Below, in pieces: positions 34,147 to 42,010 of a stretch of DNA of 64,000 nt. The DNA is from Azonexus sp. (GTDB taxonomy: Bacteria; Pseudomonadota; Gammaproteobacteria; Burkholderiales; Rhodocyclaceae). Numbering within the stretch: position 1 is the first letter of the stretch; each line of letters opens with the position of its first letter. The stretch is taken from NCBI RefSeq assembly GCF_030824335.1, contig NZ_JAVBXX010000008.1, positions 1 to 64,000 of the forward strand, given 5' to 3'. Both the position numbers and the translations under genes were made by a program. A model generated the notes under the pieces. It had not been told where the DNA came from, did not search any database, and was given only the letters and a program-made list of their open reading frames with translations.

Positions 34147-34227
34147 GACCATAGAGCCAACTGCTGGCCCTGGGACCATAGAAGCAACGGCTAGCCCCGT
34201 GACCATGGAAAAACCGCTGGTTCCGGC
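34147..34227 (+). repeat. Three 27-bp tandem repeats before the GST gene
   Basis: Three consecutive units start at 34147, 34174 and 34201, each opening GACCATAGA or GACCATGGA; units 1 and 2 are closest and unit 3 is diverged. On the minus strand they would spell a repeating M-V-x-G-x-A-V-x-S peptide, but no gene is supported there. The third unit contains an ATG (34205) opening a 16-codon frame whose TGA overlaps the GST start (ATGA), a possible leader peptide. Confidence 0.6.
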
Positions 34228-34251
34228 GTTGACCGCAAAAAAGGAGACAAA

Positions 34252-34857
34252 ATGAAACTGTTCTACACCCCGGGCGCCTGCTCGCTCTCGCCGCACATCG
34301 TGTTGTGTGAACTCGCTTTGCCGCACGAACTGGTCAAGGTGAACCTGGCCACCCAGCAGACCGAAGACGGTCGTGATTTCACGACGATCAATCCGAAAGG
34401 CTACATCCCGGCGCTGTTGCTTGACGACGGCGAACTGATTACCGAAGGCCCGGCCATCGTCCAGTACCTGGCCGACCTGAAGCCCGAAGCCGGCCTCTTG
34501 CCACCCGCCGGTACGCTGGCCCGGGTCCGGGTGCAGGAGTGGCTGACCTTCATCGGCACCGAACTGCACAAGAACTTCACCCCCTTGTTTAAGCCGACCG
34601 CATCGGCTGACTGGAAGGCGGCCGCCAGCAGCAATATCGAACGACGCTTCGCCTACCTCGATGACATTCTGAACGGCCGTGATTACCTGACCGGCAGCGA
34701 ATTCAGCGTCGCCGACGCCTACTTGTTCACCGTGATCAACTGGACCTTCTTCCTGAAAATGAGTCTGGCCGAATGGCCGGCTCTGGTCGATTACCATCAT
34801 CGCATTGCAACCCGGCCGGCGGTGCAAGAAGCCCTGCGCAGCGAAGGCCTGCTCTGA
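34252..34857 (+). CDS. Glutathione S-transferase
   Basis: This 201-residue protein follows AAAAAAGGAGAC. The thioredoxin-like N-terminal domain starts MKLFYTPGACSLSPHIVLCE, resembling the beta-class active-site context (Cys10/Ser motif), with NPKGYIPALLLDDGELITEG binding glutathione. The all-helical C-terminal domain contains YLTGSEFSVADAYLFTVINW. GSTs such as BphK occur in aromatic catabolic clusters and may detoxify reactive or halogenated intermediates. It converges on the dmpR gene. Confidence 0.92.
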   Translation: MKLFYTPGACSLSPHIVLCELALPHELVKVNLATQQTEDGRDFTTINPKGYIPALLLDDGELITEGPAIVQYLADLKPEAGLLPPAGTLARVRVQEWLTFIGTELHKNFTPLFKPTASADWKAAASSNIERRFAYLDDILNGRDYLTGSEFSVADAYLFTVINWTFFLKMSLAEWPALVDYHHRIATRPAVQEALRSEGLL

Positions 34858-34895
34858 GCCGTTAGCCATAGCGGCTCGGCCGCGCCCGTTCGGTC

Positions 34896-36629
34896 TTACT
34901 CCGCCGGGTGCGGCACCTTCTTGCCCGACAAGCGGTAGGCAACCCGGGCGCGTGTCGTGCCGAGAATTTTGGCGGCGCCGGAGACATTGCCGGCGGCCAG
35001 TTGCAAGGCCTGGGTGACGGCAATTTCCTCCAGTTGATCGAGTGAAATCCGGCTGTCGGCGAGCGCCTCATGCAGGGCTTCCGCGAGTTGCGGCTTGCTG
35101 TCGGTGCTGTCCGACCAGTCTGGCGCCTTGCTTTCAGCGGTCGGGTTGAGTGCCAGTTTTTCGCCACTGGTAAACAGGTGGTCGATATCGATGGCCCCTT
35201 CGTCCGGCGCGAGGATGACACCGCGCTCGATCAGGTTTTCCAGTTCGCGGATGTTGCCAGGCCAGGCGTAACGCATCAGCGCCTCGATTGCCCCCTCGGT
35301 AAAGCCCGTGACCTGCCGTTTATGCAGGGCGCAGAAGCGGTTCATGAAGTGTTCAACGAGCAACAGGATGTCTTCCTTGCGTTCGCGCAAGGGCGGAATC
35401 TGCACCGGGAAAACGTTCAGCCGATAGAACAGGTCGTCGCGGAATTGGCCAGCCTCGACCAGTTTGCGCAGGTCTTCGTTGGTGGCCGCGACGATCCGCA
35501 CATCCACCGTTCTTACCCGGGTGTCGCCAATCCGTTCGATCTCGCCTTCCTGCAGCGCCCGCAACAGCTTGCCCTGAGCCACCAGGCTCAAGGTGCCGAT
35601 TTCGTCGAGGAACAGGGTGCCGCCATCGGCTCGTTCGAAACGTCCCGGACGGGATTGTGCTGCGCCGCTGTAGCCGCCTTTTTCGACGCCGAACAGTTCG
35701 GACTCGATCAGTTGTTCGGGAATCGCCGCGCAATTGATCGCTACAAAGGGCTGTGCCGAGCGGTCGCTGATGTTGTGCAGGGTGCGGGCAAACTGCTCCT
35801 TGCCCACGCCGCTTTCGCCGAGAAAAAGCACCGTGGCCCGCGTCGGCGCGACCCGCTGGATCATGTGGCAGACCGTATTGAAGCCGGAGGAAATGCCGAC
35901 GAGATTGCTTTTTGCCGGGATTTCGTTGGCGCTCGGTTCCTGGCGCTGAAAATAGAACTGACGGTTATTCGGGCTTTGCACGAATTCCTGCGCCTGCAGA
36001 TAACGCAGGTCATTTTCCGGTGCATCCCATTGCTCAACCGCTTTGCCGATAATGCGGCAGGTCGCGTGTCCCATGGCCTTGCATTCGATTTCCCGGACCA
36101 GCATCTGGCGGCCGAGAAAACTGCTCAGGTAACCGTTCGCATAGCCTTGCTGCATCCAGCAAACCGGCGCAGCACTGCGTCCGTGCGCGCGCAAGTGTTC
36201 CTCAGCCTCTGCCGAGTTGTGCCAGATGTATTCACCGTAAAAATGACCGGTTTTGGTATCAACATCCTGGACCACGGTTTCAATCGACATGAATCCTTCC
36301 AGCGCGTGCAGTTGCGGTCCGACGGCAAACGCATCGAAGTCGCTCCGGTTGCGGTGTTCGCGCCGCACCATGTCGGCATCGCGGGCGCCGGACTGGTAGC
36401 CCATGCGGGAGAGCAGGCCGCGCGCCTTGTCACTGCCCAGCGTTTCGATCAACTCCCGGCGCAACGACGCAATGGCAGCGCTGTGCAGCAACAGCATACG
36501 TTGCTGATCCAGCCAGATTTCCCCATCGCCCGGCGAAAAGAGCAGACGCTCGGTGATGTCGTCAATGTCGGGAAACCGGTGTTTCAGCCGGTCATTGGGT
36601 AATTGCAGACGAATGGTTTTGCTCGACAT
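34896..36629 (-). CDS. dmpR: Phenol-responsive sigma-54 activator (DmpR/MopR-like)
   Basis: This 577-residue protein has an XylR_N sensory domain (about 20-140), a V4R region (about 140-200), an AAA+ domain (about 245-475) and a Fis-type helix-turn-helix at the C terminus. Residues aligned with the MopR phenol pocket (His106, Trp134) are His108 and Trp136. The MopR zinc ligands (Cys155, Glu178, Cys181, Cys189) correspond in spacing to Cys157, Glu180, Cys183 and Cys191. Walker A is GESGVGKE (271-278) and Walker B LFLDEIG. The sigma-54-contacting loop reads GGYSGA (318-323) instead of GAFTGA. It should activate the promoter at 20779. It is transcribed toward the GST gene. Confidence 0.94.
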   Translation of the reverse strand: MSSKTIRLQLPNDRLKHRFPDIDDITERLLFSPGDGEIWLDQQRMLLLHSAAIASLRRELIETLGSDKARGLLSRMGYQSGARDADMVRREHRNRSDFDAFAVGPQLHALEGFMSIETVVQDVDTKTGHFYGEYIWHNSAEAEEHLRAHGRSAAPVCWMQQGYANGYLSSFLGRQMLVREIECKAMGHATCRIIGKAVEQWDAPENDLRYLQAQEFVQSPNNRQFYFQRQEPSANEIPAKSNLVGISSGFNTVCHMIQRVAPTRATVLFLGESGVGKEQFARTLHNISDRSAQPFVAINCAAIPEQLIESELFGVEKGGYSGAAQSRPGRFERADGGTLFLDEIGTLSLVAQGKLLRALQEGEIERIGDTRVRTVDVRIVAATNEDLRKLVEAGQFRDDLFYRLNVFPVQIPPLRERKEDILLLVEHFMNRFCALHKRQVTGFTEGAIEALMRYAWPGNIRELENLIERGVILAPDEGAIDIDHLFTSGEKLALNPTAESKAPDWSDSTDSKPQLAEALHEALADSRISLDQLEEIAVTQALQLAAGNVSGAAKILGTTRARVAYRLSGKKVPHPAE

Positions 36630-36743
36630 GGGGCAGTGAAATCCTTACCGACAGTGGCGCGAAGCCCGATTCGCATTGTTGCAATCCAGGCGCTTTCAGG
36701 GGATTATCGCGCGATCCCGGCCTACGTATCGGTGGCTGATTCG

Positions 36744-36809
36744 ATACCTTATGGGTATGGTTTGGCGCTCCGAATTATATTGGACCTTATTTTCCAGGCC
36801 ACGCATCAT
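36744..36809 (+). promoter_or_regulatory. LysR-type bipartite operator and promoter, copy C
   Basis: ATACCTTATGGGTAT (36744-36758) is a perfect ATAC-N7-GTAT palindrome. At the same 32-bp offset lies TATATTGGACCTTA (36776-36789), sharing 10 of 14 bases and the exact TATTGGAC core with copies A and B. TTGGAC (36780-36785) and CATCAT (36804-36809) could be -35 and -10, giving a start near 36816 with the palindrome centred at about -65. No protein gene lies downstream on this strand. The palindrome is 115 bp from the divergent dmpR start and could also affect dmpR. Confidence 0.6.
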
Positions 36810-36815
36810 TCACCT

Positions 36816-36934
36816 TGCCTGGCCGACCCCTTCTCCATCGCCAGGCTGTGGTGGTTCGTGATCTACCTCTGCGTTGGTGCGCTTTGTTCATCAACGATCT
36901 TCGGGGGAGAGGGCAATCCTCTCCCCGTTTTTTT
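36816..36934 (+). ncRNA. Candidate LysR-regulated small RNA
   Basis: This roughly 119-nt unit lies between the predicted start of operator copy C and a strong intrinsic terminator, with no convincing ORF or ribosome site. The predicted 5' end folds into GCCTGGC (36817-36823) paired with GCCAGGC (36840-36846), exposing a 16-nt loop containing CCCCTTCTCC. That loop could pair with GGAGA-type ribosome sites, common in the dmp cluster. A second pyrimidine stretch (CTACCTCTG) is unpaired. The remainder of the 406-bp gap (36630-36743 and 36935-37035) shows no gene. A decayed operon leader is the alternative. Confidence 0.42.
36904..36934 (+). terminator. Strong intrinsic terminator with no upstream protein gene
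   Basis: GGGGAGAGG (36904-36912), loop GCAAT and CCTCTCCCC (36918-36926) form a perfect 9-bp stem, then G and seven Ts (36928-36934). Orientation is plus only; the minus side has no T-tract. The only visible plus-strand transcript to end here is the candidate small RNA. Confidence 0.85.
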
Positions 36935-37035
36935 GTTTGTCACTTGGATAAGCATCGAAGCTGGGCTGCGCAATTCAGCAGTGCCAAATCCACGATTGCG
37001 CCCGGATGGCGTGCCGATGTGGATGTCTGAAGTAA

Positions 37036-38304
37036 TCATCGGTTTTCTGAGGCGTTGGGAATGGCATTCTTGTTGAGCGTGATTCCGACACGTCCGAGCG
37101 TCTTCTCTGCGATAGTGCCGCTGTCGTCCGGCCGAAGCTTGCCATGGATCAGTCCGTGCACTGCGAGTCCTGCGATCAGCCCCCAGAATGCACCGCCGAG
37201 CCCGAACAGCGTGATATTGGCCGCTGTGGCGAGGAATGTGATCAGTGCCGTTTCGCGTCCGCGCAGATCGACCAGTGCGGTGGCGAGACTGCCGCCAATC
37301 GCACCGAGTAGGGCGAGGCCGGCGAGCGTAGTGATGAAGGTCGGTGGAAGTACCACGAACAAGCTGGCCAGCGTCGTGCCGAAGACGCCGACGAGGATGT
37401 AGAACACGCCGCAGGCAAGACCGGCGATATAGCGCTTTCCTGCGTTTTCGTGCGATTCCTTGCCGGTGCAGATGGCCGCCGTGATTGCCGCGATGTTGAA
37501 TGCATGCGAACCGAATGGCGCCATCAACAGCGAGCCGAAGCCTGTCACGGTGAGGATTGGATTCGCGCTGGTCTTGAAACCATCGCCGCGTAGCACCAGC
37601 ATGCCTGGCATGTACTGACCGGTCAGCGTGATGACGAACAAGGGAAGCGCGACGCTGAGCAGTGCGTTTATCGAAAAGATGGGGTGCGTGAATACCGGCA
37701 TGGCCAATTTCAATGCTACGGTTTCGAAGTTGACCTGCCCCATCCCGAGCAGCAGCGCAATGCCGATGATCAGTACGCCGACAATTGCATAGCGTGCGGT
37801 GAACCGGCGCAGCAAGGCATAGGTGAGAATCAAGGTGCCGACAAGCAAGGGGTCCATGCTCGCACCACCAAAAGCGCCGATACCGAAGCGCAGCAGAATG
37901 CCGGCAAGCAGCCCGGCAGCGATGCCCGGTGGGATCATTTTCACGACTCGCTCGAAATAGCCAGATACCCCCAGTGCGATAAACCCGATGGCCGACAAGA
38001 TGTAGGCGCCGACCATTTCCGCATAGGGGGTATTTGGCAGTACGGCGATGAGGAAGGCCGCGCCCGGCGTGGACCAGGCGGTGATGATCGGTTCTCGGTA
38101 GCGCAAACTCAACCAGGCGCCCGTCAAGCCGACGCCGATCGAGATCGACCATATCCATGAGGCTGTCTGCTCGGGACTGAGTCCCGCTGCCTTTGCCCCT
38201 TGAAACACCAGGATGAAGGTGCCGCCATAATTGACGATAACCGAGACGAATGCCGCGATGATCGGATGTGTCAGGTCCGCAGGCCGGAGGGAGGCGGTAT
38301 TCAT
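37036..38304 (-). CDS. BenE-family benzoate/H+ symporter-like permease
   Basis: From ATG 38304 (behind AAGGACA) the protein is 422 residues with about 12 hydrophobic helices. BenE-like blocks are visible: ADLTHPIIAAFVSVIVNYGG, QTASWIWSISIGVGLTGAWL, REPIITAWSTPGAAFL, GIAAGLLAGILLRFG, and HAFNIAAITAAICTG. The family imports benzoate and related aromatic acids by proton symport. No benzoate dioxygenase is in the window, so the substrate is open. The gene is divergent from a MocR regulator, its probable controller. Confidence 0.88.
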   Translation of the reverse strand: MNTASLRPADLTHPIIAAFVSVIVNYGGTFILVFQGAKAAGLSPEQTASWIWSISIGVGLTGAWLSLRYREPIITAWSTPGAAFLIAVLPNTPYAEMVGAYILSAIGFIALGVSGYFERVVKMIPPGIAAGLLAGILLRFGIGAFGGASMDPLLVGTLILTYALLRRFTARYAIVGVLIIGIALLLGMGQVNFETVALKLAMPVFTHPIFSINALLSVALPLFVITLTGQYMPGMLVLRGDGFKTSANPILTVTGFGSLLMAPFGSHAFNIAAITAAICTGKESHENAGKRYIAGLACGVFYILVGVFGTTLASLFVVLPPTFITTLAGLALLGAIGGSLATALVDLRGRETALITFLATAANITLFGLGGAFWGLIAGLAVHGLIHGKLRPDDSGTIAEKTLGRVGITLNKNAIPNASENR

Positions 38305-38358
38305 GTGCCGTGTCCTTGAGTGGGATTGGATTGCATGGGGGGCAGAATGCCTGCAAAA

Positions 38359-38400
38359 TGGTCTTATAAAAATATCCACTTAAGTTAATTATTAAGACCA
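38359..38400. promoter_or_regulatory. Inverted-repeat operator between permease and MocR genes
   Basis: TGGTCTTA (38359-38366) and TAAGACCA (38393-38400) are perfect 8-bp inverted arms separated by 26 bp of AT-rich DNA, in the 134-bp divergent gap. The spacing puts both arms on nearly the same helical face over a likely promoter. Binding by the MocR protein encoded at 38439 is inferred. Confidence 0.5.
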
Positions 38401-38438
38401 CTTTTTGTGGCTGCAACGAAATCCCGCGAAGGGGCCAT

Positions 38439-39926
38439 ATGAAGACACGCGCCACTGCTTATCCCATCTGGAATCGCTTTCATCGCTCGCCCGATGACCC
38501 TTTATCGCTGCGTGAGCAACTCGTGCGTTTCTTTCGCAAAGGGGTTGCCGACGGCACCTTGCAGCAGGGGATCCGTTTGCCGGCCTCGCGCGTATTGGCC
38601 CAGGAGCTTGGGCTGTCCAGGATTACCGTCTCCAGCGCATACGAGCAACTTGTCGCCGAGGGTTTTCTGGCGGCGCGTCGGGGAGCGGGTACTTATGTGG
38701 CGTCACGGATGGGCGAGCAAAAGCAGCTTGCAACTGCGACTGTGCAGCGGGAGCGGCAACAAGCATCGGTATCGGTACGGGCTCGCCGCCTGGCGGGGGT
38801 GGATTCAATGTCGATGGCGCGTGCGGCATGGCCGCTTACGCCCGGGTTGCCGGCGCTGGATGCATTTCCTTATGCCTTATGGGGGCGTCTCGAAGGTCGT
38901 TTCTGGCGGCGTCGACCGACGCCCGATCTTTCTTACGGTGATCCGCAAGGCTTTCTGCCCTTGCGTGAGGCCTTGGCAGAGTATCTGGGGGCTGCCCGAG
39001 GCGTCGTCTGCCATGCGCGCCAGATTGTCATTGCGCCCGGTGCGCAAGCGGCAATATCGATTGCAACGCTGGCACTGACCGATATCGGGGATCGCGTCTG
39101 GGTCGAAAATCCCGGATACGATGCCGCTTATCGCAGCCTCGTGCTTGCCGGGGTGGATGCGATAGGGGTCGATGTCGATGCCGAAGGGCTGGATGTGGAC
39201 GATGGCCGGAGTCGCGCTCCCGACGCGAGGTTGGTCATGGTATCTCCATCGCATCAATACCCGCTGGGTGTCACCATGAGCTTGGCGCGGCGGCTTGCGT
39301 TGCTGCAATGGGCCAATGCTGCCAATGCATTCATCCTTGAAGACGATTACGATAGCGAGTTTCGCTATGAATGCGCGCCGACACCTGCGCTCAAGGCGCT
39401 TGATGGCGATAACCGGCGCGTGATTTACATCGGTACGCTCAGCAAGTTGCTGGCGCCCGGTCTGCGATTGGGCTTCCTGGTTGCCCCGGATGACTTGATC
39501 GATGCGCTATGCGCCGTGCGCAACGGAACCGATCACCGTGTTCCGATGCCGCTTCAGGCCACGGCCGCCGATTTCATCGGCAATGGTTATCTGGGGGCGC
39601 ATATCCGGCGTTCCAGGGGGCTTTACACCGAACGGCGTGCTGCCTTGCTGTCAGCAATTCATGCAGCGGGCGGTGGATGGTTGAGTGCGCCGACCGCTTC
39701 GACCGGGCTGCATCTGGTGTCCGAATTGCCTGCTTGTTGCAACGATCAGGTACTTGCAGCAGCAGCGAGGGCGCGGCAGATTGGCGTCATGCCCTTGTCC
39801 GGATATTTTGTCGATTCCTCCATGGCGAAACGACAGGGGCTGTTGATGGGATTCGGCAATACTCGCCCTGAATCCATGGCGGAAACGATTCGGACGCTGT
39901 GCCACATGATCGAAACAGGAAGCTAA
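38439..39926 (+). CDS. MocR/PdxR-type GntR regulator with aminotransferase domain
   Basis: This 495-residue protein has an N-terminal winged helix (residues ~20-85: LREQLVRFFRKGVADGTLQQ, LPASRVLAQELGLSRITVSS) and a fold-type-I aminotransferase-like domain. The PLP site is visible: DYDSEF(R)YEC, and the lysine in YIGTLSKLLAPGLRLGFLVA. Many MocR proteins sense PLP-linked amino compounds and control transport or metabolic genes. Divergence from a BenE-like permease suggests it regulates that gene; there is no pdx or gab gene nearby. Confidence 0.9.
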   Translation: MKTRATAYPIWNRFHRSPDDPLSLREQLVRFFRKGVADGTLQQGIRLPASRVLAQELGLSRITVSSAYEQLVAEGFLAARRGAGTYVASRMGEQKQLATATVQRERQQASVSVRARRLAGVDSMSMARAAWPLTPGLPALDAFPYALWGRLEGRFWRRRPTPDLSYGDPQGFLPLREALAEYLGAARGVVCHARQIVIAPGAQAAISIATLALTDIGDRVWVENPGYDAAYRSLVLAGVDAIGVDVDAEGLDVDDGRSRAPDARLVMVSPSHQYPLGVTMSLARRLALLQWANAANAFILEDDYDSEFRYECAPTPALKALDGDNRRVIYIGTLSKLLAPGLRLGFLVAPDDLIDALCAVRNGTDHRVPMPLQATAADFIGNGYLGAHIRRSRGLYTERRAALLSAIHAAGGGWLSAPTASTGLHLVSELPACCNDQVLAAAARARQIGVMPLSGYFVDSSMAKRQGLLMGFGNTRPESMAETIRTLCHMIETGS

Positions 39927-40014
39927 TGTCGTGACTCAGGCCTGTGGCCGAAGTTGGCAGAAGCACATGTTGATCAAGATGCCGGGAAGCGGTCGCACGG
40001 CGTAAGTGCTTGAC

Positions 40015-40917
40015 TCATTTTCTAAACGCTTCTTCCTTTACCCAGTTGGCTGCGACTTGAACAACTGAGCGAGGCGTCGCTTCACCTTGAATCAGCCAGC
40101 AGCCGTATCGACTTTGGCGGGTCGATGCCGGTGTTTCGACATATCTCAGCAGTTTTTTTTCGATCTGATCGCTGATCAGCGGGACTCTCCCCAATGCGAA
40201 GCCCTGACCGCTCATCGCCGCCAGAATAACCTGATCGTACTGATTGAAACGCACCACGCTGCGTGGGCGGGCGTCCAGCCAGCCTCGCTCATTCAGCCAT
40301 GATTTCCAGTGAAGCCAGGGGCGTTGAGGATCTTCATATTCCAGCAATACCTGGTTCTGGAAATCAGCTGCTGACTCGATTCGTTCAAGCTTGAGCGCAG
40401 GATTTGCCACGACGCGGATGGACTCTTCGAAGAGGAGGGTTGAGCCAGGTGGCGCATCTTCGGGCAAGCAGTAGCGAATGCCCAGATCGATGCCTTCCCG
40501 CTTCAGGTCAGTAACCCGATTGAGTGCCAGCACGTGCAGATCGATATCGGGGTGGCGCTCCTGGAACTTTCCGATGCGAGGCAGCAGCCAAAGTGTTGCC
40601 ACGCCAATACTCGCCGTGACTGTAACGGGGCGCTCTGCCGGCCTGAGCGTTTCAAATGCCTCCTGCAATCGCCGGAGCGATGGGGCGACTTTCCGGAACA
40701 AACGCTCACCTTCCGATGTGAAGGTGAGAGACCGATGGCTGCGCAGAAATAGCTTGCACTCGAGTGCGTCCTCGAGGGCAAGAATCTGGCGACTAACGGC
40801 CGATTGCGTGAGGTGTAGCTCATTGGCCGCCATCGTGATGCTTTGATGGCGCCCCACTGCCACGAAACCCTTTAACAGATCCAGAGACGGAATACGCGCC
40901 TGCTTGGTGGCAACCAT
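40015..40917 (-). CDS. LysR-family regulator (GcvA-like)
   Basis: A 300-residue LysR protein: winged helix at residues ~12-70 (LDLLKGFVAVGRHQSITMAA, LTQSAVSRQILALEDALECK), then an effector domain (VTASIGVATLWLLPRIGKF, IDLGIRYC, GQGFALGRVPLI) of the GcvA type. It is divergent from the hydrolase/MFS genes beginning at 41036, which it probably controls. A perfect palindrome lies only 5 bp upstream of its start codon, consistent with self-repression. Confidence 0.88.
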   Translation of the reverse strand: MVATKQARIPSLDLLKGFVAVGRHQSITMAANELHLTQSAVSRQILALEDALECKLFLRSHRSLTFTSEGERLFRKVAPSLRRLQEAFETLRPAERPVTVTASIGVATLWLLPRIGKFQERHPDIDLHVLALNRVTDLKREGIDLGIRYCLPEDAPPGSTLLFEESIRVVANPALKLERIESAADFQNQVLLEYEDPQRPWLHWKSWLNERGWLDARPRSVVRFNQYDQVILAAMSGQGFALGRVPLISDQIEKKLLRYVETPASTRQSRYGCWLIQGEATPRSVVQVAANWVKEEAFRK

Positions 40918-40921
40918 GATT

Positions 40922-40938
40922 CATTCCTTTTTGGAATG
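40922..40938. promoter_or_regulatory. LysR-box palindrome at the start of the LysR gene
   Basis: CATTCC-TTTTT-GGAATG is a perfect 6-bp-arm palindrome with T-N11-A spacing. On the minus strand it contains the AAGGAATG ribosome-site region of the 40917 LysR gene, so a bound protein would cover the gene's translation start region. The divergent hydrolase gene starts about 100 bp away. Confidence 0.55.
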
Positions 40939-41035
40939 TGATGAATTCTGGAATATCGCTTGAGAGCCAAGTGTCTAGAGATTTTAATCCAGTCCAGGCA
41001 TTTTCATTAAACATGCATTAGAGGATAAGAAAACC

Positions 41036-42010
41036 GTGGATCGCGCGAGCAATGATATTTCCGCAGGCGTACCGATCTCGCTCCGCACCAGCGATGCGAA
41101 AGACCTGGCTGGCCATCTCTGGCTGCCAACTTCGGCCCGGCAAATCGGCATGGTCGTCATCAATCCGGCGACCGCGGTCAAGGCAAGCTACTACCATCGA
41201 TTTGCCCGCTTCCTGGCCAGGCATGGCTACGCCGTGCTGACCTACGACTACCGTTCCATTGGCGCCTCAAGACTGATGCACCCGCGCGCAACCCGAGACG
41301 CCGACAAGTTCGCGTGGGGGGCCTATGACTGCGATGCCGCCCTGAAATGGGCGGTCGACACCTTCCCCGACATGCCACTCAACGTCGTGGCGCACAGCAT
41401 TGGCGGACTGATGATCGGCCTCGCCAGCCATGGGCATCATGTCAGGCGCTGCCTCACCGTCGGTGCCCAGTACGCCTATTGGCCGGACTATGCGGCCGAC
41501 CAGCGATTCTCGATGTGGCTGCGCTGGCATTTCCTGATGCCGTTGCTGACATCGGTACTTGGCTATTTTCCGGCCAGCCGGCTCGGCTGGCACGAAGACC
41601 TCCCGGCTGGCGCCGCCTACGAATGGGCGTTCCGCCGGGCCCGACTGGAGAAGTCCTATCGGCATCGCCAGCGCCATGGGCTCGATCCGCTCAGGCACTT
41701 TCCCGCCATGACCGGCGAAATATTGGCCATCGGCTTGAGCGATGACCCATTCGGTACGCCGGAGGCCATCGACCGGCTGCTGCGCTATTACGCCTCGGCG
41801 CACAGGACACGGCTGGAAATTCACCCCGAAGCAGTCGGCGTTGCCAGCATCGGTCATTTCGCCTACTTCCACGACCAATTCGAAGAAACGCTATGGATGG
41901 ATGCATTGCGCTGGCTTCGCGACGGCAAAGTGCCAGCCGGGAATAACGCCATCTACCCAGCTACCGCAACTCAATCGAACGAAGGGCATGACGATGCACA
42001 TCAACACTGA
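41036..42010 (+). CDS. Alpha/beta hydrolase (serine aminopeptidase-like)
   Basis: This 324-residue protein starts at GTG 41036 after a GAGGA site. The fold is shown by IGMVVINPATAVKASYYHRF, YAVLTYDYRSIGASRLM and the nucleophile elbow VVAHSIGGLMIG (Ser in A-H-S-I-G-G). A late GVASIGHFAYFHDQ carries the likely catalytic His. It is not the meta-pathway hydrolase DmpD, whose motifs differ. Its last 23 bp overlap the MFS gene, so the two are coupled. Substrate unknown, perhaps an ester imported or exported by the transporter. Confidence 0.8.
   Translation: MDRASNDISAGVPISLRTSDAKDLAGHLWLPTSARQIGMVVINPATAVKASYYHRFARFLARHGYAVLTYDYRSIGASRLMHPRATRDADKFAWGAYDCDAALKWAVDTFPDMPLNVVAHSIGGLMIGLASHGHHVRRCLTVGAQYAYWPDYAADQRFSMWLRWHFLMPLLTSVLGYFPASRLGWHEDLPAGAAYEWAFRRARLEKSYRHRQRHGLDPLRHFPAMTGEILAIGLSDDPFGTPEAIDRLLRYYASAHRTRLEIHPEAVGVASIGHFAYFHDQFEETLWMDALRWLRDGKVPAGNNAIYPATATQSNEGHDDAHQH

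Noticed and set aside
34147-34227. Tandem repeats considered as a CRISPR array
   Set aside because: The units abut with no spacers, only three copies exist and there are no cas genes.
41036-42010. The alpha/beta hydrolase considered as the missing meta-pathway hydrolase DmpD
   Set aside because: Its motifs are of the serine aminopeptidase/lysophospholipase type, it lies 9 kb from the pathway genes, and it is coupled to an MFS gene with its own LysR regulator.
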